Source: an uncultured Nitrospira sp.
GTDB lineage: Bacteria; Nitrospirota; Nitrospiria; Nitrospirales; Nitrospiraceae
Length of the DNA stretch: 64,000 nucleotides
Direction: 5' to 3'
NCBI GenBank assembly: GCA_902500995.1
Contig: CABVSR010000021.1
Coordinates: 6,548-70,547, forward strand
Both the position numbers and the translations under genes were made by a program. Shown piece after piece: positions 8,037-16,290 of the stretch (within the stretch, counting starts at the first letter, position 1; each line of letters begins with the position of its first letter). Below the pieces are notes generated by a model that was not told the DNA's origin, made no database searches, and saw only the letters and a list, made by a program, of their open reading frames with translations.

Positions 8037-10061
8037 TTACCGCGTAACAAGACCTTTACCCAGGCCGACATCATCGGGTGAACGGTTCGCAATCTTGAAC
8101 AACATGATTTTGTACGGTTGTCCGTCATCGTCGATAGTTTGTTCATACACGATCTGGCCTTTGACGGAATCAGCGATAGTCCATCTCTGCGTCGTGTCAT
8201 AATAAATATACTCAATCCCGTGTTTATTGATGACCGCATCGGTAATCACCGTCAGGAGGCTCGGCTCCAGCAGGACCCGATCGGTCACGACATGGTTCTG
8301 GAGCCTCCGCCCAAAGAGCGGATAGTTCTTCAGCTCATGGGATGCGTTCAGAATCACGCTGCCCGGCGGGAGTTCGTCTATGACCTTCGGTATTCCGTAG
8401 AAACTGCTCCGGCTCCAATCGCCTCGATAGGCGTGCATCGTCAATGATCGAATCGGTTTAGCCACGACAAGCAGCCCATTCAACACCATTGCGGTGAGAA
8501 ACAAGACGCCCGCCACCCGTTGCGCCCGTTCGCTCACCAGCGACATGCCATAGGCCATCACGGCAAATAGCACTCCAATAACGGGTAACAACGTCCGCAA
8601 CATGTTGAACACATAGAACCACCAATACCAGGTGATCAGCCCGGCCACAATCAGCGGATAGGTTGCCTTCGGCACCTGTCCGCCTCGCAGGGCCGACGCA
8701 AGGACCCTCAGGACGCATACAAGCGTGAACACGGGAATAAAGGTCGTAAAGACTGGGCCAAAGCCCCAATTCGAGGAAAAATGATCGCCGGCGTACCAGC
8801 AATCTCTCCACGGAGCGATCAACCATGAAGAAATGGAATGGGCGCCTGAATCCAGACATTCACCATCATATTGTATTTCGGGACCAAAGAACGTCATACG
8901 CTCATACAGGGCCCCGATGGAGGCACTCACAACTTTGGATCCGCCAAAGGAGAAATGCAGTGGATGCATCGGATTGCCCGTAGCCAGCCAGTTTTGTAGA
9001 TACCAATAGCAGGAAGGAACAAGACTGGACAGTACGAACGCGAGCATCATGGATCCTGCCCGACGTAACCGCGGCATGATGGATGCCTCTCGCGAGCCCA
9101 GGAAGAAGAACGCCCCTGCTGCGCAGATCGCCGTCATCATCAGAAGCATCGGCACGAGAATGTACCGAGACCCAAGGGCAAGCCCGAACGCCAGACCCGC
9201 GAGAACAATCTGCAGAGAAGTCCCTCTCTTCTCTTTCGACGGCTCACTTTCAAATGCCCAAAATAGCAGGTACAAGGCACAGAGCCATCCATGGGCAACG
9301 AACATATCCACATACAGATCCAGGGTATTGTGAAGGACAATCGGCATGGTGCCGAATCCAATCGCACCGAGACAGGCCCATTCGTGTGTCGCTCCAAACC
9401 GTCGGGCAAAACTATACACAACCAGCAGGCTCAGCAGGGTAAACGGCACATAGGTGACGGACAGGATTCTCTCTTCCCCGGCAAACATGAGCAACAGCGG
9501 TAACAACTCCGCATTCGAAGGCATTTGGAATTTCCAGGATTCATGGAGGAACGCCAACGTCCCTCCCTGGAACCATTTTGCGGCCAGAGGCAAGTGATAC
9601 ACCAATGTGTCCCATCCCAACGGCGGTTTCGTCAGCGACTCCAGAAGGAAAATACCGACAATACCCGCTGCCACAGCCAGGCTCCATGCTCCGGCCGTCG
9701 GCTTCAATCGCCACCATGGACACGGAGTGGTCCCGCTTGCCCCCCTCACCCCGGAACAATCCTTGAACTCCGGCAATGTCTGATGCGATCGTCTGACAGC
9801 GAGATAGAGCAGCATCACCATTCCGGACAGGGGTAAGACATGGACCATCGGCAGGCCGCTCACACTCGCCGCAACTCCCAACATATGCCAACTCACAACG
9901 ATGACGACGGTGGAGACGACCGATCCCACGATCCAACGATCAGCAGGCAAGGGTCCGTGCAGGCGGGCGACAACCTGGTCGGCCGTGCGTCGCCCAATCC
10001 CATAGGCGAACCCAAGGGCAACGACGACACCGATCATATTCACAAGATGAGGAAAACTCAC
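8037..10061 (-). CDS. GT-C type (GT39-like) membrane glycosyltransferase
   Basis: 674 aa with about twelve predicted membrane helices, starting with two helices in the first 60 residues. After the third helix comes a loop with GWDTLVYHLPLAAKWFQGG, in the position where PMT/ArnT-type GT-C enzymes carry their catalytic acidic residue and bind the lipid-linked sugar. The C-terminal ~130 residues form a soluble domain (VDGRL-type strands near IEYIYYDTTQRW). It would transfer a sugar from a polyprenyl-phosphate donor on the periplasmic face; substrate unknown. The start is a GTG, since the ATG two bases upstream runs straight into TGA. No strong ribosome site is seen, and it follows the GT2 gene by 42 bases. 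It is the last gene of the locus on this side. Confidence 0.72.
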   Translation of the reverse strand: MSFPHLVNMIGVVVALGFAYGIGRRTADQVVARLHGPLPADRWIVGSVVSTVVIVVSWHMLGVAASVSGLPMVHVLPLSGMVMLLYLAVRRSHQTLPEFKDCSGVRGASGTTPCPWWRLKPTAGAWSLAVAAGIVGIFLLESLTKPPLGWDTLVYHLPLAAKWFQGGTLAFLHESWKFQMPSNAELLPLLLMFAGEERILSVTYVPFTLLSLLVVYSFARRFGATHEWACLGAIGFGTMPIVLHNTLDLYVDMFVAHGWLCALYLLFWAFESEPSKEKRGTSLQIVLAGLAFGLALGSRYILVPMLLMMTAICAAGAFFFLGSREASIMPRLRRAGSMMLAFVLSSLVPSCYWYLQNWLATGNPMHPLHFSFGGSKVVSASIGALYERMTFFGPEIQYDGECLDSGAHSISSWLIAPWRDCWYAGDHFSSNWGFGPVFTTFIPVFTLVCVLRVLASALRGGQVPKATYPLIVAGLITWYWWFYVFNMLRTLLPVIGVLFAVMAYGMSLVSERAQRVAGVLFLTAMVLNGLLVVAKPIRSLTMHAYRGDWSRSSFYGIPKVIDELPPGSVILNASHELKNYPLFGRRLQNHVVTDRVLLEPSLLTVITDAVINKHGIEYIYYDTTQRWTIADSVKGQIVYEQTIDDDGQPYKIMLFKIANRSPDDVGLGKGLVTR

Positions 10062-10103
10062 ATTCGACCGGACATCGGGGGATTGAGAATGGAACGTGAC
10101 GGA

Positions 10104-11348
10104 TCAGTGGGCGATAACCGAGAACACTTTCTGAAAAATGGCATGATACATTTCTCCGTACGTGATCAGAGCTTTGCTTTGAAAGACATATACGATCAAT
10201 GACAATGCACACGACAGGGTAGCGAGAGCGCCCCATTTTTCATGGAGCTCGGCGTCAGACGGCCTCGTCGTGACGGACCCAGGAGAAGCGTTGCCCTGCG
10301 CATCGTTCATCAAGAGAGATTCTACCCGGTCTGCTTCAGTCGTCCGTGCTCGTGCGACATGCCATCCCCACATCACAGTGAACGTTGCGGCACTATAGAG
10401 GAAATACAACATGTGCATGGGCACGGCTGCGGCAGCGAACAGAAGCCCTTTTCGACGGAAGAAAAATGCGAACAGATCGCGGTTCAATGCCAAAAAGACT
10501 CCAAGCAGCCCGATGATAAGGAACCAGATCGCGGGTTGAAACAGCGTCGCAGGGACGAGCACGAGAATTCCACCCACAACTCCTGCGCTGATTCTTTGAG
10601 AAGTTTTCAGATTGAGGTCATTGACGAGTCCCTGTCTCTCCAGAATGAGTTGTGCCCACGGTATCGCTCGATAAAAAACATCGGCGCGCAGCAACGAACC
10701 CATTCGCCACTCCTTCAGATGCTTGACCTGGATCGAGGGGTCCAGCACGATGCGATACCCGCGCGAATGCAGCCGGAATCCCAGCTCAATGTCCTCGATG
10801 GACGGTTTCGGGTAGCGCCGTTGGTCAAACCCTCCAAGTTCATCAAATACTTTCTTGAGAACGGCTCCGCATCCACCCCAGAAAGTCCGGGCCTCAGGAT
10901 TCCCTTGTTGGTGAGTGTAATGGTGCAGGAGATTCTTGTACTGGGAGAGAAAATTCTCGGCATGCGGACTGTCATCATACGATCCAAACACGGCCGCAAC
11001 CTCGGAGTCCTTGTGAAAGTGCGCGACCAGTTTAGAAACGGCATCGGGAGACACCACCACGTCCGCGTCCACGAAAATAAGGATATCCGCCTCGGTCGCT
11101 GCGACTCCCGCATTTCTCGCCGCGCCCGGACCAGACGGACCTGGGCAGTGCAACATCCGGGCGCCGAAGCCGGAAGCGATCGCCACCGAACCATCCGTAG
11201 AGCCGTTATCCACGACAATCAATTCATGATGGACGGAATTCCGAGCGGCGACAAGCGCCGAAAGGCAACTGGCCAATCCTGGACCACCATTGTATACGGG
11301 AACGATGATCGCCACCAGCAAGGGGCGTTGGATCGCTGTCTCATTCAC
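10104..11348 (-). CDS. GT2 family glycosyltransferase with C-terminal membrane helices
   Basis: 414 aa. The N-terminal GT-A domain has AIIVPVYNGGPGL, VVDNGSTDGS, a FVDADVVVSPDAV DXD site, and the acceptor-side motifs FWGGCGAVLKK and SIEDIELGFRL (ED catalytic base). Three or four hydrophobic helices follow from about residue 250, ending with a soluble tail and one more helix near the C-terminus. This is the pattern of membrane-tethered GT2 enzymes working on the inner face. The GTG at 11348 is preferred (AGG six bases upstream); a TTG at 11372 would add eight residues without a ribosome site. It lies between wecB and the GT-C gene in one operon. Confidence 0.85.
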   Translation of the reverse strand: MNETAIQRPLLVAIIVPVYNGGPGLASCLSALVAARNSVHHELIVVDNGSTDGSVAIASGFGARMLHCPGPSGPGAARNAGVAATEADILIFVDADVVVSPDAVSKLVAHFHKDSEVAAVFGSYDDSPHAENFLSQYKNLLHHYTHQQGNPEARTFWGGCGAVLKKVFDELGGFDQRRYPKPSIEDIELGFRLHSRGYRIVLDPSIQVKHLKEWRMGSLLRADVFYRAIPWAQLILERQGLVNDLNLKTSQRISAGVVGGILVLVPATLFQPAIWFLIIGLLGVFLALNRDLFAFFFRRKGLLFAAAAVPMHMLYFLYSAATFTVMWGWHVARARTTEADRVESLLMNDAQGNASPGSVTTRPSDAELHEKWGALATLSCALSLIVYVFQSKALITYGEMYHAIFQKVFSVIAH

Positions 11349-11418
11349 CGAGCACCTACTCTCCCCTTCCAACGAACCGGACAGCTTCTATTCCCATCGC
11401 AACAAGCAGGCCGCCGGG

Positions 11419-12507
11419 CTATCTCCCACCTTCCATCGATCTCGATGCCAGGCCGTTCTCAAGAAGATCGACGATACGCGTTGCCGCGTCACCCTCCCCA
11501 AATACAGAAGGCGGTTTCGACGTCGGCCAATCTGTTTTGAGCGTCGCGGCAAGAATGCGTTCGCAGTCGTTGCCGACGACGACATTCCAACCTGCAGCGA
11601 CGGTCTCGATCCATTCGGTCTCGGTGCGCATCGTGATGCAAGGCACTCCAAAGAAGAACGCTTCTTTCTGAACGCCTCCTGAATCGGTCAATATCGCTCG
11701 CGCATTCTCTTCAAGCACGAGCATGTCCAAATATCCTACCGGATCGATCATCTGGACGTTCGATGTGGCCACGGCCTCTCCTTGAAGGCACTGTCGAGTT
11801 CGGGGATGGACTGGAAAGACAACGGGCGCGTTGACCATCTGAAATACTGCCAGAAGACCTCGAAGGGCGTCGGGAGTATCCGTATTGGAAGCCCGATGGA
11901 CGGTTGCTAGGAAATACTGTTGTGAAGTAAGTCCCAGTTTTTCCAGAATTCGCGACCGTTCACGCGCCGCTGCTGAAAATTGCAGTACGGCATCATACAT
12001 CGCATCGCCCACCCAGTAGACCCCCTTTGTGACCCCTTCTCGCGCTAAATTCACCACGGCATTTTCCGTTGGGCATAACAAGAGATCGGCGCAGTGATCG
12101 GTGAGCACGCGGTTATGCTCTTCAGGCATGGAACGATTGAACGAACGTAGCCCGGCCTCGACATGCGCAAGCGGGATGCCCAGTTTGACAGACGCCACGG
12201 CGCCGGCAATGGTCGAGTTGGTATCACCATAGACCACCGTTACATCCGGCTTCTCAGCGATCAGCACTTCTTCGATACGGGCAAGCATCTCGCCGGTCTG
12301 CTTTCCGTGAGACCCCGAGCCGACACCCAGGTTATAGGCCGGTGGGCTCAAACCCATCTCATCAAAAAACACTTGGGACATTTGGTAATCATAGTGTTGG
12401 CCGGTATGAATGAGGACCTCTTTCTGTCCGGCCCGCTGAAGGGCGCGTGAAACCGGTACGGCCTTCACGAACTGCGGGCGTGCGCCGACTACGGATGCGA
12501 CCTTCAT
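11419..12507 (-). CDS. wecB: UDP-N-acetylglucosamine 2-epimerase (non-hydrolysing)
   Basis: 362 aa, the usual length for WecB/WbpI enzymes. Motifs are complete: VVGARPQFVK, HTGQHYDYQMS, VYGDTNST (Asp), AHVEAGLRSF (Glu), MPEEHNR (Glu), TVHRASNTD (His) and ILTDSGGVQKEA (UDP binding). It converts UDP-GlcNAc, or a related uronate such as UDP-GlcNAc(3NAc)A, to the manno epimer. The nearby dehydrogenase (12504) and acetyltransferase (27930) make the WbpI-like second role plausible. Its ATG overlaps the stop of the Gfo/Idh gene (ATGA), so the two are translationally coupled. Confidence 0.9.
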   Translation of the reverse strand: MKVASVVGARPQFVKAVPVSRALQRAGQKEVLIHTGQHYDYQMSQVFFDEMGLSPPAYNLGVGSGSHGKQTGEMLARIEEVLIAEKPDVTVVYGDTNSTIAGAVASVKLGIPLAHVEAGLRSFNRSMPEEHNRVLTDHCADLLLCPTENAVVNLAREGVTKGVYWVGDAMYDAVLQFSAAARERSRILEKLGLTSQQYFLATVHRASNTDTPDALRGLLAVFQMVNAPVVFPVHPRTRQCLQGEAVATSNVQMIDPVGYLDMLVLEENARAILTDSGGVQKEAFFFGVPCITMRTETEWIETVAAGWNVVVGNDCERILAATLKTDWPTSKPPSVFGEGDAATRIVDLLENGLASRSMEGGR

Positions 12508-13523
12508 GCCCCGATTCCGCCTCCGGTTATCTCACTGAGCTTGACCGGAATTCCGCCTCGATCCAGGGACAACTGGCTTGCGTGGAGGACAGCCAACACG
12601 CGCAAGGCGCTTTCTCCGTCAGTGACGGGATGGACGCCATTTTGGATGCAGGAGACGAACTGTTCACATTCAAGGCGAAGTGGTTCGGTTTCTTCGAAAA
12701 ACAGTGTAGTTTCTGCAGTTTGTCGGGGAACTGGGAGTCCCGCCTTCCATTCGATGCCCTTGTCATAGATCTTGAGTTTCCCTTCTCGGGCCGTGTCATC
12801 AAACACGGCCATCTTGCGATCGCCGACGACCACGAGTTTCTGCTCCTTATAGGGATGCAGCCAGCTCACAAAGATGTGCGCTCTCACCCCTCCGTTGAAC
12901 TCCAAATCCGTAACGGTCACATCGTGCACACCAGATTGAAGATAAATCCCTCCCGTGGCTTGGACGGATACCGGTGCGGCACCGATCACACTACAGATTA
13001 CTGCGATGTCGTGCGGCGCAAAACTCCACAGAATATTTTCCACTTGCCGGACCTTGCCGAGATTGAGTCGATTCGAATAGATGTAGAGAATCCTGCCGAG
13101 TTCTTTGCGCAGAATGAGGTCTTTGAGCAACGTCACTGCCGGATGATACTCCAGAATGTGCCCCACCATCAGCGTCAGACCGGTTTTCCGGGATAACTCG
13201 ACCAACTCTGCCCCCTGGTCATGCTGCAGAGACAATGGTTTTTCTACAAATACGTGTTTGCCCGCCTTGAGCGCAGCCTGTGTCTCCTCATAGTGCATGG
13301 CCGCGGGGGTGGCGATCACGATACCGTGAACCGCTGGATCCTCCAGTACCTCCTCAAACCGTGTCGTGGCCCGAACCTCAGGGTAGAGCGTCGCTTGAGC
13401 TTTCAGAATCTTTTCGTCCTCATCGCAGATCACGCTGAGAACACGCAACTGCGCGAAATTTCTGACCAGGTTTTTCCCCCAGTACCCACAACCGATGACG
13501 GCAATTCGCGGATCAGTAATCAT
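12504..13523 (-). CDS. Gfo/Idh/MocA family NAD(P)-dependent sugar dehydrogenase (WbpB/WlbA-like)
   Basis: 339 aa. The N-terminal Rossmann domain shows IAVIGCGYWGKNLVRNF, ending in the GKHVFVEKPLS catalytic lysine motif (EKP). The C-terminal Gfo/Idh domain contains VGHILEYHPAV and SFAPHDIAVI, with the conserved His. Enzymes of this subgroup beside WecB/WbpI and WbpD homologues oxidise C3 of UDP-GlcNAcA in diacetamido-uronate synthesis (known for WbpB); that assignment here rests on context. The ATG at 13523 follows GGGGGT; an ATG at 13538 is possible but has no ribosome site. It overlaps the flippase-like gene upstream and wecB downstream. Confidence 0.85.
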   Translation of the reverse strand: MITDPRIAVIGCGYWGKNLVRNFAQLRVLSVICDEDEKILKAQATLYPEVRATTRFEEVLEDPAVHGIVIATPAAMHYEETQAALKAGKHVFVEKPLSLQHDQGAELVELSRKTGLTLMVGHILEYHPAVTLLKDLILRKELGRILYIYSNRLNLGKVRQVENILWSFAPHDIAVICSVIGAAPVSVQATGGIYLQSGVHDVTVTDLEFNGGVRAHIFVSWLHPYKEQKLVVVGDRKMAVFDDTAREGKLKIYDKGIEWKAGLPVPRQTAETTLFFEETEPLRLECEQFVSCIQNGVHPVTDGESALRVLAVLHASQLSLDRGGIPVKLSEITGGGIGA

Positions 13524-14508
13524 TGGCGGTACCCCCATGGGCTGCGACAGATTGCGGCCGGCTAGTCACGAAACTTCGTCGACCATGCAGATAAAAGAAC
13601 AACCCGATCACACTGACAAGCAGCAGACACATCCTCCACCCCAACATAATTTCCGCCCCGCTCGTGAGTCCGGCCACATGAAGCAGCCCGCCCAGCGCGG
13701 CTTCACCGACGCCAAGACCGCCTGGAGTCAGCGGGATCTGATTGGCTAAAAATCCCAATGGAATGAGTATCGTCATGCGCCAGGAAAATCCTGTGGGATC
13801 GAGCGCAGCAGCAATCAACAGCATCACGCCTGCCGCGAGTGTATGGGTAAACAGGGAGAGAATCGTCACCCCAGCCAAAATTGCGGGGCGTTTTCGATAC
13901 AAGGTGAGAGTGGCCAGGACCCGCTCCATTATCCGCCCTCCGGGGATGCGAGAGAAACACCACTGTGCGAGCGGGTGCTCGCGTATCCATCTCGAAGATC
14001 CCGCGAACAGCGCAACCGTCAATCCGATCGCCAACCCCAGTGCGGCCAACAACAGACCTTGGATGATGGGCACAGAGGCCAAATCTAGAAAGAAGGGCGC
14101 CACCATCAGGGGCCATATCAACATTGTGACCAGACCGATGATGCGATCGAACAGCACGATCGTGGCCAGCTCGGTCCTTCGGCCCTGGTGTTCTGACGCG
14201 GCGTAATAGATCCGCACCACATCTCCGCTCGCGGCGCCGGGCAGGAATGTGCTGAAGAACAATCCGATCAGCGAGAGTCGGTTCGAATCCCACAGGGAAA
14301 GGTCGAACCCCGCGGGTCGAACCAGGAGGCAAAACCTCCACGAAGTCAGACAGGAATCCACCAGATAGACCACGACTGCCGTCAAGCTCAACGGCCATGC
14401 AGCGGCGAGTCCGGACAACGCCTGCCAACGAATGACGCCGGACTGCCCCAGGTAGGCCAGCAGCACCACAGCTACGGCAAAACGACATACAGCCAGCCAG
14501 CGTCGCAT
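13513..14508 (-). CDS. LPG-synthase-TM/UPF0104 family membrane protein (flippase-like)
   Basis: 331 aa, about eight membrane helices. Family motifs are visible: the SLIGLFFSTFLPGAASGDVVR block, the LFDRIIGLVTML block, and the C-terminal PLTPGGLGVGEAALGG. These are typical of the lysylphosphatidylglycerol_TM (AglD/MprF-like) family. Members often sit in glycan loci and are proposed to move or modify lipid-linked intermediates; the exact role is not established. AGGGTGAGCG precedes the ATG. It overlaps the next gene by 11 bases. Confidence 0.82.
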   Translation of the reverse strand: MRRWLAVCRFAVAVVLLAYLGQSGVIRWQALSGLAAAWPLSLTAVVVYLVDSCLTSWRFCLLVRPAGFDLSLWDSNRLSLIGLFFSTFLPGAASGDVVRIYYAASEHQGRRTELATIVLFDRIIGLVTMLIWPLMVAPFFLDLASVPIIQGLLLAALGLAIGLTVALFAGSSRWIREHPLAQWCFSRIPGGRIMERVLATLTLYRKRPAILAGVTILSLFTHTLAAGVMLLIAAALDPTGFSWRMTILIPLGFLANQIPLTPGGLGVGEAALGGLLHVAGLTSGAEIMLGWRMCLLLVSVIGLFFYLHGRRSFVTSRPQSVAAHGGTANDY

Positions 14509-14517
14509 CGCTCACCC

Positions 14518-16290
14518 TTAAAGGACGGCGTCTCCGGGATGATCGGCGGTCACTTCACGTACTCGCCCTGGGGCAAGGCCGTAGGGGGCTTCGTACCAGG
14601 GTTCGACCGCAGCAAGGCCGCCTGCTCTATCCTCCCGCATGAAAACCTGAACTGGAGGATTCACACTGGCATACGACAGAAAGGGCCGATCCAGCCATGA
14701 TATGAGCCGGGGAGCATGAAACTTTTTCACTAATCGATATCCCAATGTACCATCCACCAAATGATCGAACAATTCTCTCGAGAATGGACTGATCGCCGAG
14801 TTCACGCCGTTGCGCCATTCAAGCCGCTGACGCCCTTCATTCATATCCTGGGGAATCACCAAGATGAATTCCGGACGATTCGCTTTGATTGCCGAAATCG
14901 TCTCCTTTTCATGCACGATATGCAGATTCCGCACGTCGGCCCGCAAATGAGGCAGTTTCGACGCATAGCCAAAATGCATGACTCGATCTCCGGAGCTCAG
15001 ACGTTGATCGAGCCATTCGCCCGCCGCATAGCGTGAATCCTTCAACATATCGTGGGTAAGATCCAACGTTTGAAGCAACAACACCCCCGCCATGAGGCCG
15101 AAGGCCAAGGCAGCCGGCAGACGCAGCGCAGGAGAACTCAACGCTTGATCGACGGCGTACGCGGCAAAGTACGTCAGGGGCAGGGCAACCGGCAACAGAT
15201 AGTGAACGCGGCTCATTCCGACGGGAATCAGCATGAATAGAAAGCCGACGGAGGAGAGCAACATGACCAGGGATAATCGATCGCGCACAGTCGCAAGGAG
15301 AATCCCTGCGCAAGCAGTGAAAAATAAGGGAACGCTCACGACATCGAGCAGATAGCCGAACAGGTCCTGAAGTTGATGCACCGCCCCCGCCCAAGTCAAC
15401 GGGTGACGAAGGTACAGCGCACGGGTCGTGCTTGCAGACGAAAGTTTCTCAAGATGCTGTCCAAAGCGAGTAGGATCGACGAGCACCCCACTCATCATGA
15501 AATAGACAATCCACAATGAGGCCAGAGCCGCCGCTAGAGACGCCCATTTACTGTGCCAACCGAAGAACCGGTCTGCCTGTCCTGATTTCCATTGGATCCA
15601 GACTAAGACCGGAGACAATAAAATAAACGAGCCTGCCGATTGATCCTTCGTCGCTCCTGCCAACGCGATAAAGCCCCCGAGCCACAGACCGCGCTTCACC
15701 GTGAGTCCACCGCGCAAACTCATCGCAACAACGGCCAAACCCAGGCTCGTCCACCCCAGCACAGGCATATCAGGGTTGGTCAGCTTCGCATAGTAAGACA
15801 TGGGGAACAGCAGCATTGTGAAGACTGCGGCCAAACATCCTGCGCGCCGCCCCCATAAACCGCGAGCGCCGAAGTACACGCCGACGACAGCCGCCACACC
15901 CAGTATTATGGACAAAGACCGGCACAGGAGACCGAGAACTTCGAAGGCTCCGACCGGATCGACGAGACCAAAGGGAAAGGTGGGAGTCGGATGGGCGAAT
16001 TGACCGGTGACGAACAACCACGCCATATACGGCGCCATGGCACAGGCCATAACAAAGTAGTGCCCCCAGGGATAGGCGACATTGCGATTGGGGGCCGGCG
16101 CGACGAATGTGTCGTGCATCTCCGCCAATGCCGCGAGCGGGGCCGCATCGTCATTTCCCCAGGCATGGGTCCGTTCATAGTTGGTCGCATGGGGGAGGCC
16201 CCATGTAATCCCCGGTAAATAGATGCAGGCGGTCATCACGGCGAGCCACACCGCGCACCGGTCTTTCACCAATGCCTTCAGGACACTCAT
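14518..16290 (-). CDS. GT-C type membrane glycosyltransferase (GT39-like)
   Basis: 590 aa with roughly ten helices and a C-terminal soluble part (~460-590). The first extracytoplasmic loop after helix 1 contains THAWGNDDAAPLAALAEMH, with an acidic pair in the place of the GT-C catalytic Asp. A KLTNPDMPVLGWTSLG segment lies between helices as in GT39/PMT relatives. It probably adds a sugar from a polyprenyl carrier in the periplasm. The ATG overlaps the stop of the deacetylase-carbamoyltransferase gene (ATGA). Confidence 0.75.
   Translation of the reverse strand: MSVLKALVKDRCAVWLAVMTACIYLPGITWGLPHATNYERTHAWGNDDAAPLAALAEMHDTFVAPAPNRNVAYPWGHYFVMACAMAPYMAWLFVTGQFAHPTPTFPFGLVDPVGAFEVLGLLCRSLSIILGVAAVVGVYFGARGLWGRRAGCLAAVFTMLLFPMSYYAKLTNPDMPVLGWTSLGLAVVAMSLRGGLTVKRGLWLGGFIALAGATKDQSAGSFILLSPVLVWIQWKSGQADRFFGWHSKWASLAAALASLWIVYFMMSGVLVDPTRFGQHLEKLSSASTTRALYLRHPLTWAGAVHQLQDLFGYLLDVVSVPLFFTACAGILLATVRDRLSLVMLLSSVGFLFMLIPVGMSRVHYLLPVALPLTYFAAYAVDQALSSPALRLPAALAFGLMAGVLLLQTLDLTHDMLKDSRYAAGEWLDQRLSSGDRVMHFGYASKLPHLRADVRNLHIVHEKETISAIKANRPEFILVIPQDMNEGRQRLEWRNGVNSAISPFSRELFDHLVDGTLGYRLVKKFHAPRLISWLDRPFLSYASVNPPVQVFMREDRAGGLAAVEPWYEAPYGLAPGRVREVTADHPGDAVL

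Noticed and set aside
10242..11540. 432-codon plus-strand open frame
   Set aside because: Antisense to the GT2 gene at 10104-11348; composition is typical of a shadow frame.
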